Assembly (NCBI RefSeq): GCF_016462955.1
Contig: NZ_JAEMSD010000004.1
Span: 19,745-54,961, forward strand
DNA from: Bradyrhizobium sp.
GTDB lineage: Bacteria; Pseudomonadota; Alphaproteobacteria; Rhizobiales; Xanthobacteraceae
Reading direction: 5' to 3'
Length of the DNA: 35,217 bases
The translations under genes and the position numbers were made by a program. The notes under the pieces are model-generated. The model saw only the letters and a list, made by a program, of their open reading frames with translations. It made no database searches and was not told the origin of the DNA. Positions 23,792-30,919 of the stretch are shown here, piece by piece. How positions within the stretch are numbered: the stretch's first letter is position 1; every line of letters starts with the position of its first letter.

Positions 23792-24628
23792 TCAACCACG
23801 TTCCGAGGACCTCGCATCAACCACAGCCTGGCCGAGCCGCATCTCGGTTTCGGATCGGCGCTGTAGCCCTCGTTCGAGGAGAGATGCCGCGCGTTTCCGG
23901 GTGCCAGGGTGAGCCACCGATGTAAAAAAAGCCGATAACGAAGGGGGGAAGACCGCATCTGCCGGCAAAGTGACCTCATCCATCAAGGCCTTGGCACCTA
24001 CGATCGCGTGTTTCTCGAACGAGGCAAGACGACGCGCAAAGGATTCAACAAAGGTAGAAAGCTCCCCGTCCGGCAAGGCTCTGTTGACATAACCATAGCG
24101 TTCGGCGAGCTCCGCCGAGAAGTCGTCCGCGCCCAAGATCACCTCCAACCCACGCCCACGGCCCATCAGACCAGCCAACCTCGCCATGGGATTGCCGCCC
24201 GGCACCGCACCGAGGCCCACCTCAAATTGCCCGAGAATTGCGCGCTCGCGGCTGGCGAAGCGCATGTCGCAGGCCAGCACGAACTCGCTCCCGGCCCCGC
24301 GGGCGCGCCCGCGAATCTCCGCGATGGAGGCAACCGGCGCACGTGACAGCCGAACGAGCAGGTCGATCCAGGGATGCATGCCCGTGGGACCCGGCGGCAT
24401 GGCGGCGACTTTGCGCTTGTCCGCGAGCACATCCCAATGCGCGAGGAAGAAATCCGGGTCCGCACTTCGGAACACCACGACCTTGATCTCTGCATCGCTT
24501 TCGAGCTCCGCAAGCAGGTCCTGCAGTTCGCCGATCGTGTCGGGATCAATCAGATTGATGGGCGGGTTATTGAACGTCGCCGTCCAAAGACCGGAAGACA
24601 GCTTGTCGATGGTGATCTGTCGAGCCAT
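23792..24628 (-). CDS. Enoyl-CoA hydratase/isomerase (crotonase) family protein, copy 2
   Basis: The 278-residue crotonase-fold protein shows TFNNPPINLIDPDTIGELQDLL, the oxyanion region [25 protein letters not shown] and the second active segment ILGQFEVGLGAVPGGNPMARLAGLMGRGRGLEVILGADD. Glu is kept at both usual catalytic positions. It shares long identical blocks with the copy at 13440-14288 (for example [17 protein letters not shown] and [10 protein letters not shown]), so the two arose by duplication. GGAAGGGAAAA precedes the ATG. It is the last gene of a three-gene operon with the cysteine hydrolase 60 bases upstream. Confidence 0.9.
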   Translation of the reverse strand: MARQITIDKLSSGLWTATFNNPPINLIDPDTIGELQDLLAELESDAEIKVVVFRSADPDFFLAHWDVLADKRKVAAMPPGPTGMHPWIDLLVRLSRAPVASIAEIRGRARGAGSEFVLACDMRFASRERAILGQFEVGLGAVPGGNPMARLAGLMGRGRGLEVILGADDFSAELAERYGYVNRALPDGELSTFVESFARRLASFEKHAIVGAKALMDEVTLPADAVFPPSLSAFFTSVAHPGTRKRAASLLERGLQRRSETEMRLGQAVVDARSSERG

Positions 24629-24688
24629 TGAGTTTTCCCTTCCAGTCAGGAACGACGATTCAGAACGGGGGACATGCCGACGAGAAGG

Positions 24689-25336
24689 TCACGCGGCTGA
24701 CGCTGCGGAATTCATTGCCGACAACGCCTCGACGATTTCCTGCGTGGTCACGATCGCGCTGGCGTAGTTCGGCATGTTGATCTCCAGCGCGGCCCGCATC
24801 ATGTCGTCGGAATAATCGGCAACTGCGTCCTTGACGACCGTCACGTCGTATCCGAGCTCGGCAGCAAAGCGCACGGTCGCCTCTATACATGTGTGAGCGA
24901 CCAGCCCTATGACGATCAGCCGCTGGATGCCATGCCGCTTGAGCTGCAGATCGAGGTCGGTATTCGCGAAGCCGCTGGAACACCAATGTTCGTCTGCCAC
25001 GATCTCTCCGGGCGCCGGCACGAATTCTGCGCGAAACTCTCCACCCCAGGTGCCGAATTCGAAGCTCTTGTTATTCCAGGCTCTCCTTTGAATCGGCGCG
25101 ATGTATTTCCAGGAAGCATAATCACCGGGCCGGTAACGGTGATGCATGGCATAACAAACACGAATGCCGGCGTCCCGAGCGGTCTGTAGCACTTGGATCA
25201 TGTGCGGAACGCAGTCGTTGCTTTCGGCCACGGCCTTGATCCGGGGCCAGATCTTGCCTCCCTCCGAGATGAAGTCGTTGTAGGGATCGACCACCAGCAG
25301 GGCAGTGATTTCCTTCTCATAGGACAGTTGTGTCAT
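24689..25336 (-). CDS. Isochorismatase-like cysteine hydrolase
   Basis: The 215-residue protein has the isochorismatase fold: ITALLVVDPYNDFISEGGKIWP with the catalytic Asp, a long insert with several aromatics (YAMHHRYRPGDYASWKYIAPIQRRAWNNKSFEFGTWGGEF), LDLQLKRHGIQRLIVIGLVAHTCIEATVRFAAELGYDVTVVKDAVADYS with the nucleophilic Cys, and the Ala-rich end. Where many relatives have a catalytic Lys before the SxF motif, this protein reads VADEHWCSSGFANT, so the Lys seems replaced. AAAGGAGAG precedes the ATG at 25336. The 437-residue track ORF fuses this gene to a shadow frame of the upstream gene. It is the middle gene of the operon behind operator E; the substrate is unknown. Confidence 0.9.
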   Translation of the reverse strand: MTQLSYEKEITALLVVDPYNDFISEGGKIWPRIKAVAESNDCVPHMIQVLQTARDAGIRVCYAMHHRYRPGDYASWKYIAPIQRRAWNNKSFEFGTWGGEFRAEFVPAPGEIVADEHWCSSGFANTDLDLQLKRHGIQRLIVIGLVAHTCIEATVRFAAELGYDVTVVKDAVADYSDDMMRAALEINMPNYASAIVTTQEIVEALSAMNSAASAA

Positions 25337-25353
25337 CGAACTCTCCTTTCGGG

Positions 25354-25881
25354 CTACCGGTTGTTCTGCAGCGCTGCGCGCTCGATGCTGGCGGCAAACA
25401 GCGGCGTTTCGCTCTGGTTGTGAGCGATCGAGAAGGGCTGGCGCTGCGCCCGGAACAGCTCGAACGGAATGCCCTGCTTGCCGATGAATGTCATGAACTC
25501 GTCCGTGGCATGCGTTTTGACCCTGTTGGTGAACTCGCATTTTCCCGGTTCGATTTCCTTGACGCTCAGCTCCCAGGTCACGTGAATAGTGGTCCGCCCG
25601 TTCGGCGTGAAGACGTCGGATGTGGAGTCGAGGATCAGGTGATCTTTGCGGCCGAGCGTTTCCACGTAATGCTGAACCATGAGGCTGCCGCCGATGATCT
25701 CGACATTGATCGACATGCGCTTGCCATCGGGCGTGGTCGTGAAGCCCGCGGCGATATGCGCAGGCGAACAGCCCTGATATTCGCGCTCGGACAGATTGAA
25801 GCACCAATTGGGGATATCGATCCGATCGATCGGCGCATTGATGATTGCGGTGAAGCTGGAATCGACGATCTGGTTGTTCAT
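25354..25881 (-). CDS. Hypothetical protein, SRPBCC-like
   Basis: The 175-residue soluble protein starts MNNQIVDSSFTAIINAPIDRIDIPNWCFNLSEREYQGCSPAHIAAGFTT. It continues as alternating strands (MSINVEIIGGSLMVQHYVETLG, DHLILDSTSDVFTPNGRTTIHVTWELSVKEIEPGKCEFTNRVKTHA) and ends in a helix (ATDEFMTFIGKQGIPFELFRAQRQP). The strand order and closing helix resemble the START/SRPBCC lipid- or ligand-binding fold, but the match is by eye only. The start is taken at the ATG at 25881 after GGGAGATCAAGAG; the track's 26004 extension has no family-like sequence. It is the first gene of the three-gene operon behind operator E. Confidence 0.82.
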   Translation of the reverse strand: MNNQIVDSSFTAIINAPIDRIDIPNWCFNLSEREYQGCSPAHIAAGFTTTPDGKRMSINVEIIGGSLMVQHYVETLGRKDHLILDSTSDVFTPNGRTTIHVTWELSVKEIEPGKCEFTNRVKTHATDEFMTFIGKQGIPFELFRAQRQPFSIAHNQSETPLFAASIERAALQNNR

Positions 25882-26025
25882 CTCTTGATCTCCCAATGTG
25901 TTGCATGTCATCGGCACGTTCGAGCCGAAGCCTTTCGCGGATCCGCACGGGGCAGATCCTCGCCGTACATTCGGCATTGGATTGCCGCTGTCCTGCGAAC
26001 ACATTGCTACGGGCGGCCGCCGTTT

Positions 26026-26055
26026 GCTCGTTATGCGTTGTTATGGTTCGTTAGC
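26026..26055 (-). promoter_or_regulatory. TAAC-repeat operator E, upstream of the SRPBCC/cysteine hydrolase/crotonase operon
   Basis: Toward the operon, the strand reads CTAACGAACC, ATAACAACGC and ATAACGAGC: three TAAC units at exactly 10-bp steps (plus-strand GTTA at 26030, 26040 and 26050). This is the best-preserved copy together with operator A, including the flanking GCGAGG block. A TAGCAAT -10-like element lies about 20 bases downstream. Confidence 0.65.
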
Positions 26056-26169
26056 TTCCGCGAGGCGGCTCGATGTGCGAGGATTGCCACGACGAACCCG
26101 ATGCACGGGCTCGTCTCGGGAGCTGCCATGAAGCTCGGCATTTCCTTATTCCGGGCCGAGTTCCAGTGG

Positions 26170-27399
26170 CTACCGTTCGCGGGTCGCAAGCGAGACGCCA
26201 AGATCGATCACCAGTGCGAGCATCAGAGCGGCGCCGCCGAGTCCAAAAAGGACCGAATAGTCACTTCCGGCCTGTGCGAAGATCCCCGAAAATCCGTAAG
26301 CAGCAGCCGCCTGGAACAGGGCAAAGCTGGTCGTGGCGTGGCCCCACATCGCTCGCTGTTGCTCAAGCGAGTGCGGCACCAGTTCATGCACCCGTCCAAG
26401 GACCAGGGGCACGATCCCGGGCGTGAAGGCGCCGACCACCACGCTCGAGACGATCAGTGACGCCGGCGCCGTGCTGACAGTGGGCAGCAGCACGGCCGCG
26501 GTCTCGACCAGGAACGCCGCGCGCAAAGCCGGACCGAATCCAGACCGGTCGCCCAGGTGGCCGGTGACGAGTGGCCCGACGACTGCGCCCAGGCCGTAGA
26601 GCACCCAGTAGCGGGCCCCCGCGGCGATGCCCTGGCCAAGGCCACGCGCTACGAAATCGACGATGAAGACCATGTGCGGCACCAGGGCTACCGCATTGAG
26701 GCCGTACTGGAGCAGGAGCGCGCGGGCAGCCAGCGAGCCACGATGGTGCTTCGCTCGATGCGACGGCGTAGCAGCAGGCTCGGCTTCGGCCGGCCAGTTC
26801 CACCAGCTCGCGAGCGTGAGGAGCGCCGAGAGCATGCCAAGTCCGTACCAGCTCTGCTGCAATCCCTGTTGCAGCAGCAACGGCACGAGAGTGCCGGACG
26901 CGGCGACTCCCAGGCCGACGCCGGCGAAAATCACGCCGCCGACGGCTCCGCGCCGTGCCGCCGAGACGTGTGGCAGAATGACCGAAGCCGCCAGCACCAT
27001 GATGATGCCGCCGGCAAGGCCGGACAGGAAGCGCCAAGCGAAAAACCACATGAACGACAGCGGTGTTGCGCTCGCAATGAAGGAGAGCGTGGCAAGCAGC
27101 ATCATCGCCCGCAGCGTGCGGACCGCACCGACCCGGGTCGCGAGAGCTCGTGCCGCGAGCGCGCCAGCGAGATAACCGGCCAGGTTCGCCGCGCCGAGAT
27201 AGACGACATCCGACGCGCTGAACCATTTCGCCGCAATCAACGCCGGGATCAGCGGCGTGTAGGAAAAACGGGCGAGCCCGAGGCCGACCAGCGATGCAGA
27301 CAGGCCCGCCACGGCGTATCGCCAGGTTGATCGCAAGTCCAATTCCGGTCGCGGGGGCAGCCGGGACTTGCTGTGCTGCTTCGTATCTGCGTCGGTCAT
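26170..27399 (-). CDS. MFS transporter, YbfB/YjiJ family-like
   Basis: The 409-residue protein has about twelve membrane helices. The first, GLSASLVGLGLARFSYTPLIPALIAAKWFS, carries the GLGLARF.YTP.IP motif that marks the YbfB/YjiJ branch of the major facilitator superfamily. The conserved cytoplasmic loop is seen as GHLGDRSGFGPALR between helices in the middle. A short polar N-terminus (DADTKQHSKSRLPP) precedes the first helix. AGGAGG lies before the ATG. It is the last gene of the SDR, tautomerase and MFS operon divergent from the LysR gene. The substrate is unknown; export of a small organic compound is likely from context. Confidence 0.9.
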   Translation of the reverse strand: MTDADTKQHSKSRLPPRPELDLRSTWRYAVAGLSASLVGLGLARFSYTPLIPALIAAKWFSASDVVYLGAANLAGYLAGALAARALATRVGAVRTLRAMMLLATLSFIASATPLSFMWFFAWRFLSGLAGGIIMVLAASVILPHVSAARRGAVGGVIFAGVGLGVAASGTLVPLLLQQGLQQSWYGLGMLSALLTLASWWNWPAEAEPAATPSHRAKHHRGSLAARALLLQYGLNAVALVPHMVFIVDFVARGLGQGIAAGARYWVLYGLGAVVGPLVTGHLGDRSGFGPALRAAFLVETAAVLLPTVSTAPASLIVSSVVVGAFTPGIVPLVLGRVHELVPHSLEQQRAMWGHATTSFALFQAAAAYGFSGIFAQAGSDYSVLFGLGGAALMLALVIDLGVSLATRER

Positions 27400-27430
27400 G
27401 TCATCCTCCTGCGCGCGAAACGCGAGCGGA

Positions 27431-27667
27431 TCAGTCCGTTTGAGAGGTGCGGCGGCGGCGGAATTCCGGCACGGGCAGGCCGCCCCAGCCCCAATTGTCG
27501 GTGTCGACCTCCTCGATCACCACGAAGGTGGAGTCGAGCGGCTTGCCGAGCACGTCGCGCAGGAGCTCGCTCGATCCCTTGATCAACGCAGCTTTTTCCT
27601 CCGCCGTGAGCGACGCCGCTCCCGGCGTCGTTCCCTCGCGGGTCACTTGAATGGTGACGATTGGCAT
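27431..27667 (-). CDS. 4-oxalocrotonate tautomerase family protein
   Basis: The 78-residue protein begins PIVTIQVTREG after removal of Met, giving the N-terminal proline that is the catalytic base of the tautomerase superfamily. It continues ASLTAEEKAALIKGSSELLRDVLGKPLDSTFVVIEEVDTDNWGWGGLP, the normal 4-OT pattern (helix, then the FVVIEEV strand and the Trp-containing hairpin). The C-terminal tail is basic. It lies between the SDR gene (15 bases upstream) and the MFS gene, so all three are co-transcribed. Confidence 0.92.
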   Translation of the reverse strand: MPIVTIQVTREGTTPGAASLTAEEKAALIKGSSELLRDVLGKPLDSTFVVIEEVDTDNWGWGGLPVPEFRRRRTSQTD

Positions 27668-27682
27668 GGTCCCGCTCCGCGT

Positions 27683-28393
27683 TCAGTGGCCGGCGCTCTG
27701 GCCGCCGTCGACATGCAGGATCTCGCCGGTGACAAAGGAAGCACCCTCTAGATAGAGGACCGCATCGACGATGTCGGACATCTCGCCCATGTGGCCGACC
27801 GGGTGCAGCGCGTCGAGCTGAGCATGCGTCGCGACCGGATGCATCGGCGACTTGATGATCCCAGGCGACACCGCGTTCACTCGGATGCCGCGCTTGGCAT
27901 ACTCGATCGCAAGCGACCGGGTCGCGGCATTCAGCCCGCCTTTGCTCAGCGAAGCCAATACCGACGGCACGTTCGAATTGGCCTGATCGACCAGGGTCGT
28001 GGTGATCTGGACAATATGACCCGACCCCTGCTTTTCCATCTCAGCAATCGCGAGTTGCGTGATGTTGAAGAAGCCCGCGGTGTTCGTTCCCATCACCGCC
28101 GCATAGTCCTCGGCCGTGTATTGCGTGAACGGCTTTGCGACGAAGATGCCGGCGTTGTTGACCAGCGTGTCGACCCGACCGAAGCGGGCGATCGCCTGCG
28201 AGACCGCGCGCTCGGCGGTGGCCCGGTCGGCGATGTCGCCGGCAACGGCGAGGATTTCATCATCGTTCGATGGCTTGACGGAGCGCGCCGTCGCGACGAC
28301 GCGGTAGTTGCGATTGCGAAAACCCTGGACCAGGGCGGCGCCAATCCCCTGCGACGCACCGGTGATGATGGCGACCTTCTGCTCGATACCCAT
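27683..28393 (-). CDS. SDR family oxidoreductase with non-canonical active site
   Basis: The 236-residue protein has the classical SDR Rossmann fold: TGASQGIG nucleotide-binding loop (11-18), the DTLVNNAG strand (about 75-82), NTAGFFN and the RVNAVSPGIIKSPM segment, ending FVTGEILHVDGGQSAGH. At the YxxxK site it reads ASLSK, so the catalytic tyrosine is alanine (A147) while K151 stays. The usual serine is also not in place (QITTTLVD). The start is the ATG at 28393, with AGGAG seven bases upstream, not the track's 28774. It is the first gene of the operon divergent from LysR. An inverted repeat (GCCAGC/GCTGGC) sits 32 bases upstream of the start. Confidence 0.9.
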   Translation of the reverse strand: MGIEQKVAIITGASQGIGAALVQGFRNRNYRVVATARSVKPSNDDEILAVAGDIADRATAERAVSQAIARFGRVDTLVNNAGIFVAKPFTQYTAEDYAAVMGTNTAGFFNITQLAIAEMEKQGSGHIVQITTTLVDQANSNVPSVLASLSKGGLNAATRSLAIEYAKRGIRVNAVSPGIIKSPMHPVATHAQLDALHPVGHMGEMSDIVDAVLYLEGASFVTGEILHVDGGQSAGH

Positions 28394-28424
28394 GAGAGGC
28401 TCCTGTTGCTGGTTTGGAAGCTCC

Positions 28425-28440
28425 GCCAGCACTGGCTGGC
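28425..28440. promoter_or_regulatory. Inverted repeat in the SDR/LysR divergent region
   Basis: GCCAGC and GCTGGC are separated by four bases, 32 bases before the SDR start. A second, shorter pair (AGGCT/AGCCT, spacer eight) lies at 28555-28572 before the LysR gene. Either could be a LysR-type operator half-site pair, but neither has the T-N11-A shape clearly. Confidence 0.3.
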
Positions 28441-28604
28441 TTGGCTCTTCACGTACGGTGCGCCGGCTTCCTTGCGAATATCCGCAGCCCGGCAGACACT
28501 CTTTCGCCAGGCGAACGAATGCGGCGCCGACGTCTTGCGGCGGTTGTCGAGGTGAGGCTGAACGCCTAGCCTGCAGCCGGAACCTGATAATGCGGCGGGA
28601 CGGC

Positions 28605-29528
28605 ATGGATCGACTGGATGCGATGAAGGTGTTCGTCCTTGCGGTGGACGAGGGAAGCTTGGCTGCGGCGGGGCGCAAACTCGGCCGCTCTCCGGCCGCG
28701 GTGAGCCGCGCAATTGCTTTCCTGGAGGAGCGTGTCGGCGCCGAGCTGCTGCACCGGACCACGCGATCCATCAAGCTGAGCGAGGAGGGCGAGCGCTATG
28801 TCGAGGTTTGCCGCCGCGTCCTCGCCGAGCTCGAGGAGGCCGAGGACATCGCAATTGGAGCGCGCGCGGCGCCGCGCGGCCTTCTCACGATCACGGCTCC
28901 CGTCGTGTCGGGCGAGATGGTCCTGCGCCCCATCCTCGATGCGTTCCTTGACGCCTATCCCACCGTGTCGGCGAAGCTCCTGCTGTTCGATCGCGCGGTC
29001 AATCTGATCGAGGAGGGCGTCGACGTCGCGCTTCGCATCGGTCCTTTGGCGGATTCGGCGATGACCGCCATGCGGGTCGGCGAGATCAGCCGTGTCGTCG
29101 TGGCGGCTCCGCGCTATCTGAAGCAGCATCCGCGCATTGCCGAGCCCGGCGACCTCGCCAAGCACCAGATCGTCGCCATGGCGCATCTGCCCAATTCCTG
29201 GACGTTCGCGCCGCAGGCCGGCTCGTCAGCGCCGCGCACCGTCCAATTCACTCCGCGCCTGATCGTCAACAGTACCTATGCGGCAGTCGCCTCCGCGGTC
29301 GCCGGACGTGGCGTGGCACGGATGTACTCGTACCAGGTGGCAGAGCCCCTCGCACGCGGCGACCTCGAGATCGTACTTGCTGATGAAGAAGATCCGCAGA
29401 TGCCTGCGCATCTGATTTGCCCGCAAGGCCGGCTCTCGGTGCCAAAGGTGCGAGCCTTCACCGACTTTGCAGTGCCGCGCCTGAAAAAGCAGTTTGCAGA
29501 GCTGAAGAAGCGGATCAGACCGCGCTGA
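28605..29528 (+). CDS. LysR family transcriptional regulator
   Basis: The 307-residue protein has the N-terminal HTH (MDRLDAMKVFVLAVDEGSLAAAGRKLGRSPAAVSRAIAFLEERVGAELLHRTTRSIKLSEEGERY), the linker helix and a periplasmic-binding-protein-like effector domain (GLLTITAPVVSGEMVLRPILDAFLDAYPTVSAKLLLFDRAVNLIEEGVDVALRIGPL). The start is the ATG at 28605; an in-frame ATG at 28590 is possible and the track's 28308 is an upstream extension. It is divergent from the SDR, tautomerase and MFS operon, so by the usual LysR arrangement it probably controls that operon. The effector is unknown. Confidence 0.93.
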   Translation: MDRLDAMKVFVLAVDEGSLAAAGRKLGRSPAAVSRAIAFLEERVGAELLHRTTRSIKLSEEGERYVEVCRRVLAELEEAEDIAIGARAAPRGLLTITAPVVSGEMVLRPILDAFLDAYPTVSAKLLLFDRAVNLIEEGVDVALRIGPLADSAMTAMRVGEISRVVVAAPRYLKQHPRIAEPGDLAKHQIVAMAHLPNSWTFAPQAGSSAPRTVQFTPRLIVNSTYAAVASAVAGRGVARMYSYQVAEPLARGDLEIVLADEEDPQMPAHLICPQGRLSVPKVRAFTDFAVPRLKKQFAELKKRIRPR

Positions 29529-29549
29529 TTCAGTGCAGCAGCTGCGTAG

Positions 29550-29999
29550 CCGCGTGCGCTAGCGTCCGACAGCGCGCGACAGGCAATTGTACGCGCAGAG
29601 CGACCGAACGTCGAACTGATTAAAGATGTCGAATGGCTATGCGCTCCCTTTCCTCTCAACGAGGAGAATAAGGCGCAGCGCGATCTAGCGGTCGATCAGC
29701 GCAAGAGCGCATTGGCGGAATGGCTGGATGCGCAGACCGCACGCGGTAGCAATAGCGATCAGACGGCATGGCGCCTGAAGCCCTGCCCTACGCTGATGTT
29801 TGTAAATGGCCGGCGAACTCGACCAAAAGCACGACCAGGATCTACGCGATACCTGCGTCATACTTCTCGATCAAGCTGGCTGCGACTTGCTGACGATTTA
29901 CGACAACACTGGGCATTCATACTGAAGCGCGCAGACCATCGTGAAGCACTACCGCCCCGGGAATGCGGCTCGCGCCGATTCTGGCATCGGCAGGCTTGA
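29550..29999 (+). pseudogene. N-truncated ORF of unknown function
   Basis: After an in-frame stop at 29547, this frame stays open for about 150 codons but has no ATG and no ribosome-binding site. The first half looks like real protein (QAIVRAERPNVELIKDVEWLCAPFPLNEENKAQRDLAVDQRKSALAEWLDAQT): charged, helical and with natural codon choice. After about 29780 the composition turns Arg-rich and shadow-like, where the recombinase remnant starts in another frame. I do not know the family. It seems to be the interior of a gene cut at both ends. Confidence 0.35.
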
Positions 30000-30033
30000 A
30001 TTGCAGGTGCGCAAGGAAGGCATGAAGGGCTGA
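29806..30033 (+). pseudogene. Tyrosine recombinase (phage-type integrase) C-terminal remnant
   Basis: This frame reads DLRDTCVILLDQAGCDLLTIYDNTGHSY, then an in-frame TGA at 29923, then SAQTIVKHYRPGNAARADSGIGRLELQ. It corresponds to the C-terminal catalytic half of a tyrosine recombinase: the second catalytic arginine region (DLRDT), the TGHS motif and the nucleophilic Tyr (KHYRPG). The in-frame stop between TGHS and the Tyr, and the absence of the N-terminal half, show that it is dead. It lies about 310 bases from the tRNA-Lys fragment, as expected for an integrase near its attachment site. Confidence 0.55.
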
Positions 30034-30310
30034 ACAGAGACCGGTAGGTCTCATGGCTGGCGCTTCAACGGAGCATGGGCTCCGGCCCAAGGTAGCGCAG
30101 CGCGCGGCCAATCTCGCATTCTGTGTTTCGACTCATTCCTTCAACGAGCCGAGCGCTTCGTCACTGGGCAACCTGTGAAGGCGCAGGGCTTGCCATCTAG
30201 CTAGGATCGCCCGCGCCCGGCAACAACGCTCCCAATCATCCGACTCGTCGCATGGCGTGCGAGCACTAAGAGCGTCGCACGAGACCCCGTTTGTTCGAAT
30301 CGCGCAAACT
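30034..30310. other. No gene supported between the recombinase remnant and the tRNA fragment
   Basis: The 73-codon minus-strand frame at 30133-30354 runs into the tRNA fragment and has no ribosome-binding site, although its middle (SDDWERCCRARAILARWQALRL) is less shadow-like than its start. A short inverted repeat (GAGACC/GGTCTC) occurs just after the recombinase frame. Confidence 0.3.
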
Positions 30311-30329
30311 AAAAAGGCCCTTGCGGGCC
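30311..30329 (-). terminator. Intrinsic terminator of the tRNA-Lys locus
   Basis: On the minus strand GGCCC, a GCAA loop and GGGCC are followed directly by TTTTT: a classic tetraloop stem plus T-tract. It lies 17 bases after the 3' end of the tRNA fragment, as a tRNA terminator should. Confidence 0.8.
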
Positions 30330-30345
30330 AATCCCTTGAGGGTTG

Positions 30346-30391
30346 TGGGCGCACCAGGGCTCGAACCTGGGACCTGCTGATTAAGAGTCAG
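30346..30391 (-). pseudogene. 3' part of tRNA-Lys(CTT), probable att-site remnant
   Basis: The minus strand reads CTGACTCTTAATCAG (anticodon stem-loop with CTT), then AGGTC, the T arm CCAGGTTCGAGCCCTGG and the acceptor strand GCGCCCA. This is a tRNA-Lys from the anticodon stem to the discriminator base; it is followed by CAA, not CCA. Upstream of the anticodon stem the sequence changes abruptly to CCCGGGG and onwards with no D arm or 5' acceptor strand, so the gene is not functional. Such 3' halves are what integrative elements leave at the far end after inserting into a tRNA gene. Confidence 0.75.
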
Positions 30392-30621
30392 CCCCGGGTT
30401 CAGAACAATCAATGACTTACTTGTCGCACCACTGGCTTCTCAGACAGAAGGGGGCATTTGTGCTGCACTCGGTCATTGTCGCGCAATGGTGATGCCTATG
30501 CGCGTGCTTTGCCGATCGAGCAGCCTACATACTCTGCACAGAAGACGATTTTGGAAACGCCACCGGCCGAGCAGCGACCTCGCCAAGCGAATCTCCGCAA
30601 AGAAAGCAATGGAGAATCGCT

Positions 30622-30864
30622 ATGAATGCACTCAAGATCTTGATCGCTACGGCGCTGATCTCGACGGCAACGTTGTCGGCAGCCTCTGCCGCATGGTCCT
30701 TCGCCGATCAGGAGCCAGCAACTTTTGCCTCGATGTATCCCAACCGGGATGTCCTGAATGGTGGCGCGTTGACGCCGGCAGGACGAATGGGCCTCGAGCG
30801 CGCCGGTGGCGCTGCGCCCGTGTTTGGTATGGGTGAGGTTCGCACCCCTCACCGGCACGGGTAA
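30622..30864 (+). CDS. Small secreted hypothetical protein
   Basis: The 80-residue precursor has a Sec signal peptide (MNALKILIATALISTATLSAASAAWS). The mature part is about 55 residues (DQEPATFASMYPNRDVLNGGALTPAGRMGLERAGGAAPVFGMGEVRTPHRHG). The YPNRDVLNGG.LTPAGR pattern reminds me of small exported proteins of Bradyrhizobium with no assigned function. TGGAGAA lies upstream of the ATG. It stands alone, convergent with the efflux operon across a large hairpin. The 225 bases between it and the tRNA fragment hold no other gene. Confidence 0.75.
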   Translation: MNALKILIATALISTATLSAASAAWSFADQEPATFASMYPNRDVLNGGALTPAGRMGLERAGGAAPVFGMGEVRTPHRHG

Positions 30865-30919
30865 CGGGCCGAAGGAGCAAGCAAGATGCAGCCTGTCAGA
30901 TACGGCTGATCGTCTTCAC

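Noticed and set aside
24689-26002. 437-codon minus-strand ORF
   Set aside because: Fuses the real cysteine hydrolase (from 25336) with a shadow frame of the upstream SRPBCC-like gene.
25330-26460. 376-codon plus-strand ORF
   Set aside because: Antisense to the SRPBCC-like gene and MFS end; no motif.
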